A stretch of 64,000 bases of DNA from SZUA-36 sp963759155 (GTDB taxonomy: Bacteria > Pseudomonadota > Gammaproteobacteria > Xanthomonadales > SZUA-36), in NCBI GenBank assembly GCA_963759155.1, contig CAVWXX010000027.1:124001-188000 (forward strand), read 5' to 3'. Under the pieces are notes generated by a model. The model was not told the DNA's origin and did no database searches. It saw only the letters and a list, made by a program, of their open reading frames with translations. Below, one piece after another: positions 53,891 to 63,378 of the stretch (within the stretch, counting starts at the first letter, position 1; the number at the start of each line of letters is the position of its first letter). Both the position numbers and the translations under genes were made by a program.

Positions 53891-53928
53891 TAACAAAGAA
53901 GCCCGCTAGTTTGCGGGCTTCTTTGTTA
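53891..53928. terminator. Bidirectional terminator hairpin
   Basis: A 16-bp perfect stem (TAACAAAGAAGCCCGC / GCGGGCTTCTTTGTTA) with a 6-nt loop. The AT-rich outer part gives a U-rich 3' side on the plus strand and on the minus strand. It lies between the convergent TraX-like and M14 peptidase genes. Confidence 0.85.
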
Positions 53929-54033
53929 CTAAATCATGGCATCTGCCATAAAGTGAATTTAACGTGAATTCACAGGCGGATTTCAACCTTGGTCCGCCTG
54001 CAATTGCCTGTTAACGGCAGCTCCGCACATCTG

Positions 54034-56766
54034 CTAACGAACGGGTCTCGCATGTGCTGATCCACGCAGGATGGCATTCATAAAGATGACATTCAAGCCA
54101 TCAAGATAGGCGCGTACATTCGGGTCCTGGGTAAAGCCGATCACATATCCCTGGCCATTTTTTTGAGCCACGACAAATGGTTTGTAAGCCATTTGTTTCC
54201 GGTTCTGCTCCCACATGTAACCACTGGCAAGCAAATCATCTGCATTGCCGAATACCGCGACATTGACACCCTTATCCATTTTCACCGGTGTATAAATGTC
54301 AGAACCCCTGACAAGTACATTCAGGGTAGGGGAGACACCTGCGCCAAGCCAGTGGTCAGGGTCGACGTTTGATTTGACCAGAACACCCGCCACTGAATCG
54401 GGGCTGCCTTTTTCCGGTGTGATGAGCGCCATGTAGTCATCGCTACTGGTCAGGTACTGGCCTTCAACAGTGGTTTCTTTCGATTTTTCATCGCCACCTT
54501 TACCATTTCCGTTGGATTTGACCTTTTCTTTATCCACTTCAATAACCGCGTTCTCCCTGCGAATCGAGAGCAGGTCGATTTCGGGATTGGCCAGATAACG
54601 GTTGGCATTGCCAAGACCAATCAAAACACCGCCTTTTGCAACCCAGTCTTTCAGGTTGGCGGTGCCTTTTTCACCCAGTGCTTCTTCATAGTCACCACTC
54701 CAGCCAACTGCTGGCAGGATCAATACCTGGTAGCGGCTCAGGTCGGCCCTCTTAAGCTGATTCAAGCGGATCGCCGTCACGGGGAAGTCGAACTGCCGCT
54801 CGATGACAAAACGCGTGTTACCGGCGCTGTATGAAGAGGTGGGCTGATCCCAGGCGATAGCGACCCGGGGCGCATTGAACCTGACGACGTTTTCGCTGCC
54901 AAAATTCGGTCCGTCAGTGACCCAGCTGCTGTCGACCGATATCACGGTGGCCCCGGTTGTTGCCGCAAGCTCAACGACGGTATCCGTCAGCGTATTGGAG
55001 TTATCCGCAACGTCGATGATCAGTGTGCCTGCCGGATAACGCTTGCCAGAATGTGTAAATGCCTTGTCAGAACTCTTGACATCAAGACCCTGCCTCAACG
55101 CGTTGGTCAAAAACCGGACGGCAGTGGCCGAGCCCCATGGCACCAGGTAGGCAACCGGACCGCTTGCACCCGATACCTTGCCCGCTTGCACCAGTTCAGA
55201 TCCCTGGGTGGTGAAGTTTCCGCTGATGCTGCGATTGCAGCTATCGGCACGTACGTTCATCATCAGGGGCAGTGACCAGGCGGTTACGTCGTAAATTTCG
55301 TCTCTCAGGTTCTTGGCCCGACGGCGTTCCTGTTCAGCGAGGAAAGCTTTTTCCATCGGTACGTCGGTGTCCATCAGTGTGCGGATGAAGCGCTTTGCCG
55401 GCTGCGATGTGTTAATGACATAGCTGCCGGCCTTGTAGGATTCTCCACAGGCTTCGAAGGATGCGTCAGCACGTCCAACCTCGACACCCTGGCGAACCAA
55501 CAGGCCAACCAGCTTGTTTGCCGCGGCCTGATCGAACTGCGTTGGCAGGATATAGGAGCGGATACTGTCGTTCTTTCCTTCTTCTATCGCACTGGCGCGG
55601 TAATTGTAAAAATCGGTAAGAAATTTCTGACGGTTTGTCACCACCGCCTCAGCGGTGCTGAGTGATGTCACAAAGTGGTTGCGGATGGTGTAAGGGAAGC
55701 TTAAATCCTTGCCGTCATACTGCCTGACGATCAGCCCACGCGATGACGCCTGTTCATAGGTCATGGAGATGCTGCCAAAGTACGACGGCCAGCTGGCACC
55801 ATAGCCCGGATAAAACTCGTCAAATACCTCACGTGTGTAATAGTCCAGACCAAACGTATCAAACCAGCGGGCATTGTTTTGACCGAATATTTCGAGGCTT
55901 TCACGTTGGTTTGCAGCAAGGTGAGGGTTGTAAGGGGTGGCACCTGGTGCAAAAAAGTAGGTGCTGTCCGAACCCATCTCGTGCGCGTCAACAAAGGCGA
56001 CCGGATACCATTGCTGCAGGAGATCGACCCTGCCTTGTGTTTCCGGTTGTGTCAGGATGAACCAATCGCGATTCAGGTCGAAATAGTAGTGGTTGGTACG
56101 CCCGCCCGGCCAGGGCTCATTGTGTTCGGCGGAAAGCCTGTCCGAATCCGGCACCAGGCCTTCTGCAATCTCAAAGTGATGTATAAAGCGGTCACGGCCA
56201 TCGGGGTTTTGCATCGGGTCAATCACAACGACGGTGTCGCGCATGATATCGGCCACGCGCTTGTCACCGCGCGATGCAAGCAGGTGATAAGCGGTTAGCA
56301 TGGCTGCTTCGGTGGATGAAATCTCGTTGCCATGAACACCGTAGGAGAGCCAGGTAATCGCAGGCTGGGTTTTGATGATCTCCTGTGCCTCGGCACGTGT
56401 GGTTTTGCGGGGATCAGCCAGGCGTTGCATATTGCTCTTGATCGTGTCGATACGGGCCATGTTCTCAGCGGATGTGACGACCGCATAAACAAGATCACGG
56501 CCCTCCCAGCTCTGTGCATAAGTCGCCACCGAGATACGCTCAGGTGAGGTTTCGGCAAGTGCTTCAAAATATCGGACCGCATCCGCATGCCAGGTGATAC
56601 GTTCACCGGGCTCGTAGCCAAGGACAGCCTTGAAGGTGGGAATGGCAGGGTCGTAATCTGCATCCGGCCAGTAAACAAAATCGTCACTGGCATTGCTGTA
56701 ATTTGTAAACAGCAGACTGGCAAGAAGAATGAGGGTCATTCCGGTGCGTTGCAGAGTGGATTTCAT
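54034..56766 (-). CDS. Secreted M14 zinc carboxypeptidase-like protein
   Basis: 910 aa with a signal peptide ending NYSNASDD. Zinc ligands are in GVHGNEISSTEA (His145, Glu148) and a later His, probably in VDAHEMGSDSTYF. PMQNPDGRDRF carries the substrate-binding Asn-Arg type motif. The C-terminal half (about 480-900) contains a glutamine-amidotransferase-like fold (LPAVGWSGDYEEALGEKGTANL, cited as start and end only) typical of large bacterial M14 proteins. A low-complexity GNGKGGDEKSKE loop is near 756. Likely periplasmic peptidase. ATGA overlap with the upstream lysoplasmalogenase-like gene. Confidence 0.88.
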   Translation of the reverse strand: MKSTLQRTGMTLILLASLLFTNYSNASDDFVYWPDADYDPAIPTFKAVLGYEPGERITWHADAVRYFEALAETSPERISVATYAQSWEGRDLVYAVVTSAENMARIDTIKSNMQRLADPRKTTRAEAQEIIKTQPAITWLSYGVHGNEISSTEAAMLTAYHLLASRGDKRVADIMRDTVVVIDPMQNPDGRDRFIHHFEIAEGLVPDSDRLSAEHNEPWPGGRTNHYYFDLNRDWFILTQPETQGRVDLLQQWYPVAFVDAHEMGSDSTYFFAPGATPYNPHLAANQRESLEIFGQNNARWFDTFGLDYYTREVFDEFYPGYGASWPSYFGSISMTYEQASSRGLIVRQYDGKDLSFPYTIRNHFVTSLSTAEAVVTNRQKFLTDFYNYRASAIEEGKNDSIRSYILPTQFDQAAANKLVGLLVRQGVEVGRADASFEACGESYKAGSYVINTSQPAKRFIRTLMDTDVPMEKAFLAEQERRRAKNLRDEIYDVTAWSLPLMMNVRADSCNRSISGNFTTQGSELVQAGKVSGASGPVAYLVPWGSATAVRFLTNALRQGLDVKSSDKAFTHSGKRYPAGTLIIDVADNSNTLTDTVVELAATTGATVISVDSSWVTDGPNFGSENVVRFNAPRVAIAWDQPTSSYSAGNTRFVIERQFDFPVTAIRLNQLKRADLSRYQVLILPAVGWSGDYEEALGEKGTANLKDWVAKGGVLIGLGNANRYLANPEIDLLSIRRENAVIEVDKEKVKSNGNGKGGDEKSKETTVEGQYLTSSDDYMALITPEKGSPDSVAGVLVKSNVDPDHWLGAGVSPTLNVLVRGSDIYTPVKMDKGVNVAVFGNADDLLASGYMWEQNRKQMAYKPFVVAQKNGQGYVIGFTQDPNVRAYLDGLNVIFMNAILRGSAHARPVR

Positions 56767-57413
56767 GTTCTCTCCGTGTGTTTAATCAAACCCTGCACAA
56801 TCAGGTACTGGGCGGTCATGTAAATGGACATTATCAGGATTCGTTCAAAAGGTACTTCAAAGGCAAATTTATTGATCGCGATCAGACCGTCTGAAAGCGC
56901 AAACAGGATTGCACCGATGGCAACAAGCTGGAAACTGGCAGAGGAGGTTGCACCCCTGCGTTTGTGGGCCCACACGCCCATCGCCAGGAGCACCAGGGCA
57001 TAGATCAGTACGGGAATCAGCAGGTCGCCGAGACCCGGATAAATAACCCAAATCAATACGACCCCGTAAGCTACAAATTTGACGACATCCAGCGTTTTCA
57101 GTTCACCGGTGGCGGCGCCGGTTTTCTGGTAAGCGATGATGTAGAAAATGTGAGCGATCAGAAATGAAACCAGTCCGGCGATGAACCATTCGCTGGAGAT
57201 CAGGAACACGTCTCCGGCCCAGGAAAAAACCAGCGCTGCCATGACGTAAAAACGCCAGCGTGGATAACCTTTTGTTGCGCTGGCAAAGTAAAGCAAAAGG
57301 GTAATCATCAATAATGGCTTGGCGGACATATAGAGGACCGGCAGACCAAACAAAAGACCCGCCAATACAGCTACGGCCGAGATCGCATACAGAATCCGCC
57401 AGTCTGGTTTCAT
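56763..57413 (-). CDS. YhhN/lysoplasmalogenase-family membrane protein
   Basis: 216 aa from ATG 57413 (MKPDWRILYAIS), eight predicted helices. Family hallmarks are FSWAGDVFLIS, FLIAHIFYIIAYQ and ALSDGLIAINKFAFEVPF, with the acidic and histidine residues of the alkenyl-hydrolase fold. Human TMEM86B hydrolyses lysoplasmalogen; bacterial activity is uncertain. Overlaps the M14 gene start by four bases, so translation is coupled. Confidence 0.88.
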   Translation of the reverse strand: MKPDWRILYAISAVAVLAGLLFGLPVLYMSAKPLLMITLLLYFASATKGYPRWRFYVMAALVFSWAGDVFLISSEWFIAGLVSFLIAHIFYIIAYQKTGAATGELKTLDVVKFVAYGVVLIWVIYPGLGDLLIPVLIYALVLLAMGVWAHKRRGATSSASFQLVAIGAILFALSDGLIAINKFAFEVPFERILIMSIYMTAQYLIVQGLIKHTERT

Positions 57414-57549
57414 GTTTCTCAAGCTTGTATTTTTATATCCTGCGGGATTCCCGGTCGTGGGCGAAATTATAGACTCTTTTACTGCATATCTGTGGCATCA
57501 GTCGTAAAATTATACGGATTAAATTTCACCGCAATACCAAGGAGCATTT

Positions 57550-58677
57550 ATGTCACGTATTACCGTGGTCGGCGCTGGATTTGGAGCCCTGACAGCCATT
57601 CGTAAGTTACGTGCCGGTGACCCGGATATACAGATTGATGTCGTGGCGCCCAAACCCGAATTTGTCTATTACCCCGGCACCATCTGGATACCCACGGGAT
57701 TGCGTAAACCTGAAGACCTGGTCGTGCCCCTGGATAATTTTTTCCGTCGTATGAAGGTGAATTTTCACAAGGCGGAGGTCACAGGTTTAAGAGACGCGGG
57801 GCGCACGCTGGAAAGCAGTATTGGCGATATCAGTAATGATGGACTGATCATTGCCTCGGGCGGTCGATTTATACGCAAGTTACCCGGTATCGAGCATTCA
57901 ATTACACCCTGTGGTGGAATCGATGCGACCGTCAAGATACGTGACCGCCTCGCTGCAATGGAAGGCGGCACCATCGCTTTTGGTTTTTCAGGCAACCCTA
58001 AAGAACCAACGGCAATGCGCGGTGGGCCGGTTTTTGAGTTTTTATTTGGTATCGACAACTGGTTGCGGAAACAGGGCAGGCGTGACAAATTCAAATTGGT
58101 GTTTTTCACACCGGCGCCTAAACCGGGCGCGCGTCTTGGTCCGAAAGCGGTTCAGGGTATCCTGTCCGAAATGGCCAAGCGGGATATCGTTACCCACCTC
58201 GGGCACAAGATGAAGGCCTTCGAGGCCAATAAAGTGATTACAGAGGCTACCGCGTTCGAGGCGGATTTGATTCTATTTATGCCGGGCATGACGGGTAATC
58301 TCTGGTTCGACAACACGGAATTGCCGAGATCTGAAGGTGGTCTGATCAAGGCTAATGGGCATTGTCAGGTTGAGGGCATGGACAAGGTTTATGTCGCCGG
58401 TGATTCCGGAAGCTTCCCCGGTCCTGACTGGATGCCAAAACAAGCCCACATGGCAGACCTGCAGGCCAGCACCGCCGCTGCAAACCTATTGGCGGAACTG
58501 GCCGGTAAAACCGCCAGTGAATCCTTCAAGGTCGAGCTGCTTTGTATTATCGACAGTTACAACAAGGGCATGCTGGTAGCACGCACGCCAAAGCGTAATT
58601 TCATACTGCCGCAAATGCTGCCCTTGCATTGGGTCAAACGCTATTTTGAGTGGATGTATTTGCGGAAATATCGCTGA
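57550..58677 (+). CDS. SQR-like FAD-dependent oxidoreductase
   Basis: 375 aa, ATG after AAGGAG. FAD motif VVGAGFGALTAIRKLRAG, PKPEFVYYPGTIWIPTG region, and VYVAGDSGSFPGPDWMPKQAHMAD, where the quinone-facing flavin contact lies. The sulfide:quinone oxidoreductase fold is clear, but the cysteines (ITPCGGID, GHCQVEG, LLCIID) do not obviously match the catalytic pair of classic SQR. It could be another quinone reductase of the same superfamily. Monocistronic; a second SQR-like gene is at 59332. Confidence 0.8.
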   Translation: MSRITVVGAGFGALTAIRKLRAGDPDIQIDVVAPKPEFVYYPGTIWIPTGLRKPEDLVVPLDNFFRRMKVNFHKAEVTGLRDAGRTLESSIGDISNDGLIIASGGRFIRKLPGIEHSITPCGGIDATVKIRDRLAAMEGGTIAFGFSGNPKEPTAMRGGPVFEFLFGIDNWLRKQGRRDKFKLVFFTPAPKPGARLGPKAVQGILSEMAKRDIVTHLGHKMKAFEANKVITEATAFEADLILFMPGMTGNLWFDNTELPRSEGGLIKANGHCQVEGMDKVYVAGDSGSFPGPDWMPKQAHMADLQASTAAANLLAELAGKTASESFKVELLCIIDSYNKGMLVARTPKRNFILPQMLPLHWVKRYFEWMYLRKYR

Positions 58678-58831
58678 TGACTCATTTGGGCGGCTAAGAA
58701 AGTTTCATAATTGGCTGCGGCCGCTTGTAATGAGATATCTACTTTTTAAGAGTTAACCCAATTGCCAGTCGACATTTGAAATAGGATTATACGACCGGAG
58801 TTAGCTCCACTACCTTCGAGTTGTGATATTT
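58678..58831. other. Intergenic, 154 nt
   Basis: Separates the SQR-like gene from arfB. I see no box, hairpin or frame worth calling. Confidence 0.5.
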
Positions 58832-59245
58832 TTACTCGACTGGTTTTGCGCGCAGTTTCTTTAAAGAACCACGCTGTTTCTTGGTATCCATCCGCCTTTC
58901 TTTTGCTGCACGACCAGGCCGCGTGGGTATGCGTTTTCGGGGAACCTTTAAAGCGCTTTTGATTAAATCTGTAAGTCGCGTGAGCGCTTCGTTTCGGTTT
59001 TTTTCCTGGGTGCGGTGATTCTGAGCCTTGATAACGATTATGCCGTCCGTCGTGATGCGCTTGTCATTTGTTGTCAGCAGTCGCTGTTTGACGGCCCCGG
59101 GTAGCGAGGATGCTTCTATATCAAAACGCAGATGGATGGCAGACGAGACCTTGTTGACGTTTTGGCCGCCGGCGCCCTGGGCGCGAATCGCGGTGATTTC
59201 GACTTCATCCTCGCCAATACTGACCTGGTCGCTGATTTTCAACAT
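58832..59245 (-). CDS. arfB: Peptidyl-tRNA hydrolase ArfB (ribosome rescue)
   Basis: 137 aa. GGQ motif in RAQGAGGQNVNKVSSAIHLR, at the N-terminal half, and a basic C-terminal tail (KVPRKRIPTRPGRAAKERRMDTKKQ) that reads the empty mRNA channel in stalled ribosomes. Length and tail match ArfB/YaeJ rather than RF1/RF2. Releases peptides from non-stop ribosomes without a codon. Single gene. Confidence 0.95.
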   Translation of the reverse strand: MLKISDQVSIGEDEVEITAIRAQGAGGQNVNKVSSAIHLRFDIEASSLPGAVKQRLLTTNDKRITTDGIIVIKAQNHRTQEKNRNEALTRLTDLIKSALKVPRKRIPTRPGRAAKERRMDTKKQRGSLKKLRAKPVE

Positions 59246-59282
59246 ACCGTATTGTAAGGGAATAAGAGGCTGGGAATAAGGG

Positions 59283-59316
59283 GGCCAGGTTCATCTACAA
59301 ATCAATGAACCTGGCC
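59283..59316. terminator. 12-bp hairpin between arfB and the SQR gene
   Basis: GGCCAGGTTCAT / ATGAACCTGGCC with a 10-nt loop. A weak TCTTTG follows on the plus strand. On the minus strand, where the SQR gene ends at 59332, no U-tract follows. It may end the SQR transcript by structure alone. Confidence 0.45.
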
Positions 59317-59331
59317 TCTTTGTGCATAGGG

Positions 59332-60618
59332 CTAATCTTTTAGCCGGTTGAGTCCCATCACTTTTAACATCAGTTTCTGGAATAGCGGGTCAGTTGAGCC
59401 ACGCTTGATATTAAAAATAAAGTACTTCTCAAATGCGATCTTCGACCAGTGAACCCATTTACCTTTTTTCGCCCACGTAACATTACGTGGCGGAATCTGC
59501 GGGACCGCGATAAATGCTGCACCGGTGTCACCCATGTCTGCCAGGCAGAAGGCGTTCCAGGTGGCTACCTTCTCGGGTGTATTGCCCTTGATGTGGTTGG
59601 AGATATTGTGTGCAGTCGCGGCAACCATGGATTCGATCATGTAACCCGTCTTTGGCGTGCCGGTCGGAACCGGGGTGGCTTCAACCGGTGGGATGGCGAT
59701 ACAAACACCCAGTGAGTAAATATTGTTCCACTTCGGGTTACGCTGAAACTCATCCACCTTTACAAAGCCGCGTGGGTTAACCAGGTCTTCACCTACATTG
59801 TTCACGGCATCGATACCGAGGAAGGCTGGCAACATCATGGAGTAGTTGAACGGCAGTTCATGCTGTTTGATAACCTCGCCCTGGTTATTGTGCTCATCTA
59901 CAAACATCATGCCTTTCTCAATCCTGGTCACCTTGGCATTGGTGATCCAGCTGATGTGACGTTGACGGAATTCGGACTCCAGTAAGCCCTTGGAGTTACC
60001 AACACCACCGAGACCAAGGTGACCGATATAGGGCTCGGAAGTTACGTAGGTCATGGGCACACGGTCACGGATTTTGCGTTTGCGCAAATCGGTATCCATG
60101 ATGGTCGCAAATTCATAGGCAGGGCCGAAGCAGGAAGCACCCTGAACGGCACCGACCACGATCGGTCCCGGGTTATGTGTAAATTCCTGCCACGACTCCC
60201 ACGCCTTTTCGGCGTGAGCAATGGTACAGACAGACTCTGTAAAACCCTCCGGTCCCAAACCTTCCACCTCGTGGAAAGCGAGTGCCGGTCCGGTGGCAAT
60301 GACAAGATAGTCGTAGTCAAGCGTGTCACCGTTTTCAAGTTGCAGTTGATTATCATCGGGTTTGATTTCCGTCACTGCGCTGTGAATAAAATCGATCCCT
60401 TTTCTCTGCAGTGGGTTTTTCAGTGGGAAACCGGTATCTGCGCGTTTACGCCAGCCTACGGCAACCCAGGGGTTGGACGGCACAAAACTGAAATCCGCGG
60501 TATTGGATACAACGGTGACCTTATGATCACCCGGCGTGTCTTTTTGCAATATTTCCTGTATTTCGAAAGCGGCGGGCAGTCCGCCGATGTTGGCGCCGAC
60601 GATTGCAATATGTGCCAT
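59332..60618 (-). CDS. sqr: Sulfide:quinone oxidoreductase-like flavoprotein
   Basis: 428 aa. FAD site IAIVGANIGGLPAAFEI, DYLVIATGPALAF, and a second flavin contact near PTGTPKTGYMIESM. Cysteines in ESVCTIAH, ASCFGP and GVCIAIPP are placed as in SQR catalytic triads, and the C-terminal helical membrane-binding region (KKGKWVHWSKIAFEKYF) fits. It oxidises sulfide and passes electrons to quinone. It lies downstream of hoxW on the same strand, with a 165-nt spacer that includes a 15-nt tandem repeat. Link with the hydrogenase operon is likely but not proven. Confidence 0.8.
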   Translation of the reverse strand: MAHIAIVGANIGGLPAAFEIQEILQKDTPGDHKVTVVSNTADFSFVPSNPWVAVGWRKRADTGFPLKNPLQRKGIDFIHSAVTEIKPDDNQLQLENGDTLDYDYLVIATGPALAFHEVEGLGPEGFTESVCTIAHAEKAWESWQEFTHNPGPIVVGAVQGASCFGPAYEFATIMDTDLRKRKIRDRVPMTYVTSEPYIGHLGLGGVGNSKGLLESEFRQRHISWITNAKVTRIEKGMMFVDEHNNQGEVIKQHELPFNYSMMLPAFLGIDAVNNVGEDLVNPRGFVKVDEFQRNPKWNNIYSLGVCIAIPPVEATPVPTGTPKTGYMIESMVAATAHNISNHIKGNTPEKVATWNAFCLADMGDTGAAFIAVPQIPPRNVTWAKKGKWVHWSKIAFEKYFIFNIKRGSTDPLFQKLMLKVMGLNRLKD

Positions 60619-60694
60619 ATGAAGTCCACTCCTGGTTCAGGCAGAAGAGGGCGTGTGAGACTACCCCTCCCACGGTTTTTAGATGTGAAGATAT

Positions 60695-60802
60695 TTATAG
60701 CACAAGTTTTTTATAGTCAATTTGCTCTGGATCAACTTGCTCTGGATCAATTAGCTCCGGATCAAACTTCCAGGCTTCGCCGGCTAACAGTGTTTGATCC
60801 AC
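60695..60802 (-). CDS. Possible 35-aa peptide overlapping the hoxW end
   Basis: GTG 60802 opens inside the last codons of hoxW in another frame and runs 35 codons. Its middle is built from the 15-nt repeat, giving a 5-residue period (ELIDP, EQVDP, EQIDY). Very acidic, with a C-terminal KKLVL. No good ribosome site is visible. It may be a chance frame through a repeat. Confidence 0.2.
   Translation of the reverse strand: MDQTLLAGEAWKFDPELIDPEQVDPEQIDYKKLVL
60721..60765. repeat. Three tandem 15-nt repeats
   Basis: Units 60721-60735, 60736-60750 and 60751-60765. The consensus is YTTGCTCTGGATCAA; the first two units differ only at the first base and the third has two further changes. In the hoxW-sqr spacer. 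Confidence 0.85.
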
Positions 60803-61269
60803 TCGCCATCGATAATGTATTGATAGGCCAACTCAAGGTTACGTCTGGCAGCTTCACTCATCTCCAGGCCAAGACCGAACTTGTAGGCCCTGATGGTGAG
60901 AAGGTAGGCGGGTGGCGCCTCTTGCTGATTGATCTGTTTGTAGACCGCCAGCACCGCGGCCGGGCTCATCGCATGGGTGGTGAAACTGTCGTCTCTCTCG
61001 GCCTGAAGCTGGTGCATCTCAAACGGCTCCGCACATGACACGCCGGCGTCAATGAACAAGATACATTGACGCCCTTCCAGGTCGACAGCGTGTTCAATCT
61101 GCAACTGGAAATCAGTCAGTAAGTCCACTTCATCGAGGTCATTGGATTCGCGTTGATGCCTTTCAAGCCTGTCGAACATGGCCGGTCCCAGTGCATCGTC
61201 ACCACGCGAGGGGTTGCCATAAGTAAAGATCAGAACGGGGGCGGGTGTTTGCCTGCCGCTCACTTGCAT
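60784..61269 (-). CDS. hoxW: Hydrogenase maturation protease
   Basis: 161 aa, M52 family. GNPSRGDDALGPAMFDRL has the nickel-sensing Asp, and FIDAGVSC the second acidic ligand. It cuts the C-terminal tail of the large subunit after nickel insertion. It is located 3 nt after hoxH, whose last 34 residues beyond DPCLSCATH are its substrate. The His ligand is likely in TTHAMSP. Confidence 0.9.
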   Translation of the reverse strand: MQVSGRQTPAPVLIFTYGNPSRGDDALGPAMFDRLERHQRESNDLDEVDLLTDFQLQIEHAVDLEGRQCILFIDAGVSCAEPFEMHQLQAERDDSFTTHAMSPAAVLAVYKQINQQEAPPAYLLTIRAYKFGLGLEMSEAARRNLELAYQYIIDGEWIKHC

Positions 61270-61272
61270 TCC

Positions 61273-62763
61273 TCAGAGCGTTCTGTTGATTTGACCGTTT
61301 ACTCTTTTCTCAAGCTGATCGATCAGCTCACCACTGTCATCAACCAGGTTCAGCTGCATTGGCATTTTGCCGATCGCATGGGTTGCGCAGGACAGGCAGG
61401 GGTCATAGGCGCGAATCGCCACCTCCACCTGGTTCAGCAGCGCCTCACTCAAACGGTGTCCATCCAGGTACTGGTTAGCTACCTTGCGGATAGACTCGTT
61501 CATAGCCTGGTTGTTGTTGGTGGTTGATACGATCAGGCTGGCCTTTTCAACGATTCCCTGATCATCAATTTCGTAGTGGTGAAACAGGGTGCCGCGCGGT
61601 GCTTCAATGACGCCGGTGCCGGCGCGCTGTAACTCGCCCTTTGTGCGCAAATCCTTGCCCATGAGATCATTGTCGCATAGCAACTCAGCGATGGCCTCGG
61701 TGCAATGCAGCAGTTCGATCAGCCTGGCCCAGTGATAGCCCATGGTTGACTGTACCGGCAGACCATTACCAATCGCCAGGAATTCCCTTCGTTGGGTTTC
61801 TGCCAACGGGGTTGAAATAAAGTCACAGTTGTTGATACGGGCCAATGGACCGACCCGGTACCAGCCTTCCTCTTCACCCAGTGAGGTGATGAACGGGAAC
61901 TTCATATAGCTCCAGTCCTTCACGCTTTCGCGGATATAGTCGTTGTAATTTCTATAATCGATGTGGTCAAAAATGGTTTCACCCAAATGATCTCTTGCGC
62001 GCAATCCACCGTGATAGAGTTCGAATGCACCATCGGCCCGGACCTGGCTCATCATGCTGGTTTCGATAGCGGCAAATGCCATGTTGTAGTCGTACTGTTC
62101 AAAAAACACCTTTTTTATCAGTTCAACAGCACCCTGAGCCCAGCCGATCATCTGGGCGATATCAGTCTGCAGGTAGCGTATTTCATTCAGCCTCAGTGAC
62201 TTGTTGACACCACCCGGTATGGCGCCGGTGCCGTGAATTCGCTTTCCGGCCGTTACACGGATAACTTCCTGTCCGTATTTACGCAGCAGAACACCCTGTT
62301 TTGCGAGTTCGGGGCTGTCCTCAATGACACCGACAATGTTGCGGTGATGGACCTCGTCATCGTGGCCGAACAAGAGGTCAGGTGAGCACAGGTGGAAAAA
62401 GTGCAGGGCATGTGACTGCATCGTCTGTCCAAAATGCATCAAACGACGAATCTTTTCCGCCGTTGGTGTCAGTTCACGTGCACCAACGATCATATCGGTT
62501 GCTTTTGCAGCAGCGAGGTGATGGCTGACGGGACAAATGCCACACAGACGTTGTACCAGTACCGGTAACTCCCAATAAGGCCTTCCCTGTATGAATTTTT
62601 CAAACCCTCTGAATTCAGTGATGTGAAGACGTGCCTGCCGGATGTTGCGGTTTTTGCCCTGCAGCAATGTGACCTTGCCGTGTCCCTCGACACGTGTCAG
62701 GGGCTCAATAACAATACGCTTCAAGTCTTGAGGGTCTGTTGCTGTTTCCAATGCTGATGTCAT
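61273..62763 (-). CDS. hoxH: Bidirectional [NiFe] hydrogenase large subunit
   Basis: 496 aa. The four nickel-binding cysteines are in RLCGICPVSHH (Cys74, Cys77) and DPCLSCATH (Cys456, Cys459), followed by a 34-residue tail to be removed on maturation. RVEGHGKVTL near the start is the family motif. The DPCxSC form and the linked diaphorase subunit fit group 3 cytoplasmic hydrogenases that exchange electrons between H2 and NAD(P). 45 nt after hoxY; protease gene follows. Confidence 0.95.
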   Translation of the reverse strand: MTSALETATDPQDLKRIVIEPLTRVEGHGKVTLLQGKNRNIRQARLHITEFRGFEKFIQGRPYWELPVLVQRLCGICPVSHHLAAAKATDMIVGARELTPTAEKIRRLMHFGQTMQSHALHFFHLCSPDLLFGHDDEVHHRNIVGVIEDSPELAKQGVLLRKYGQEVIRVTAGKRIHGTGAIPGGVNKSLRLNEIRYLQTDIAQMIGWAQGAVELIKKVFFEQYDYNMAFAAIETSMMSQVRADGAFELYHGGLRARDHLGETIFDHIDYRNYNDYIRESVKDWSYMKFPFITSLGEEEGWYRVGPLARINNCDFISTPLAETQRREFLAIGNGLPVQSTMGYHWARLIELLHCTEAIAELLCDNDLMGKDLRTKGELQRAGTGVIEAPRGTLFHHYEIDDQGIVEKASLIVSTTNNNQAMNESIRKVANQYLDGHRLSEALLNQVEVAIRAYDPCLSCATHAIGKMPMQLNLVDDSGELIDQLEKRVNGQINRTL

Positions 62764-62808
62764 CTCGATTTCTCTTTATCGGTCTGTCAGTGAATTAGTC
62801 ATCACGAA

Positions 62809-63378
62809 TTAGTCATAGTGAATCAGTGAATACGGGAAGTTGACGGCGTTGCCCGCGATGACCTCGGTCAGGAACAACCAGAGCGCGTCGGCTGCTGGCG
62901 GGCACCCGGGCAGGAAATAATCTACGCGCACGACCTCGTGTATCGGATGCACCTTGTCGAGTAATAAAGGGATTTCCACGTCATTGGGTACGTGCGGGTT
63001 CTCCACACCGATGCCGTGGATGTAGGCCTCTTCGAGGCAGTCCTTCAGGTCAAACTGGTTACGCATGGTCGGAACGCCACCATTGACGGCGCAGGCGCCC
63101 ACAGCCACCAGAACGTCGCAATTGTTGCGAAACTCACGCAGGACCTCAACGTTGTCAACATTGGCAACGCCGCCCTCGATCAACCCGATATCACACTTGC
63201 CAACGGTTTTTATGTCGGTCAATGGCGTGCGATCGAACTCGACCAGTTCGACCAGTTGCAGGATTCGTTCATCGATATCCAGCAACGACATATGGCAGCC
63301 GAAACACCCGCATAAAGCGGCTGTGGCGACAATCAGTTTTTCTTTGGGTCTGGCTTCGGCTAATTGAACGTCATTCAT
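62809..63378 (-). CDS. hoxY: Bidirectional [NiFe] hydrogenase small subunit
   Basis: 189 aa from ATG 63378. Cysteines of the proximal Fe-S cluster are visible: CGCFGCHMSLLD, VGACAVNGGVP and LPGCPPAADALW. No signal peptide and no medial/distal cluster domain, so it is the short cytoplasmic type. The ATG lies before the hoxU stop, overlapping by 8 nt, so translation is coupled. An in-frame ATG 12 nt upstream is an alternative start. Confidence 0.95.
   Translation of the reverse strand: MNDVQLAEARPKEKLIVATAALCGCFGCHMSLLDIDERILQLVELVEFDRTPLTDIKTVGKCDIGLIEGGVANVDNVEVLREFRNNCDVLVAVGACAVNGGVPTMRNQFDLKDCLEEAYIHGIGVENPHVPNDVEIPLLLDKVHPIHEVVRVDYFLPGCPPAADALWLFLTEVIAGNAVNFPYSLIHYD

Noticed and set aside
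60019..61038. 339-codon plus-strand frame opposite sqr and hoxW
   Set aside because: Antisense shadow of two well-supported genes; no domain, with the repeat translated as part of it.
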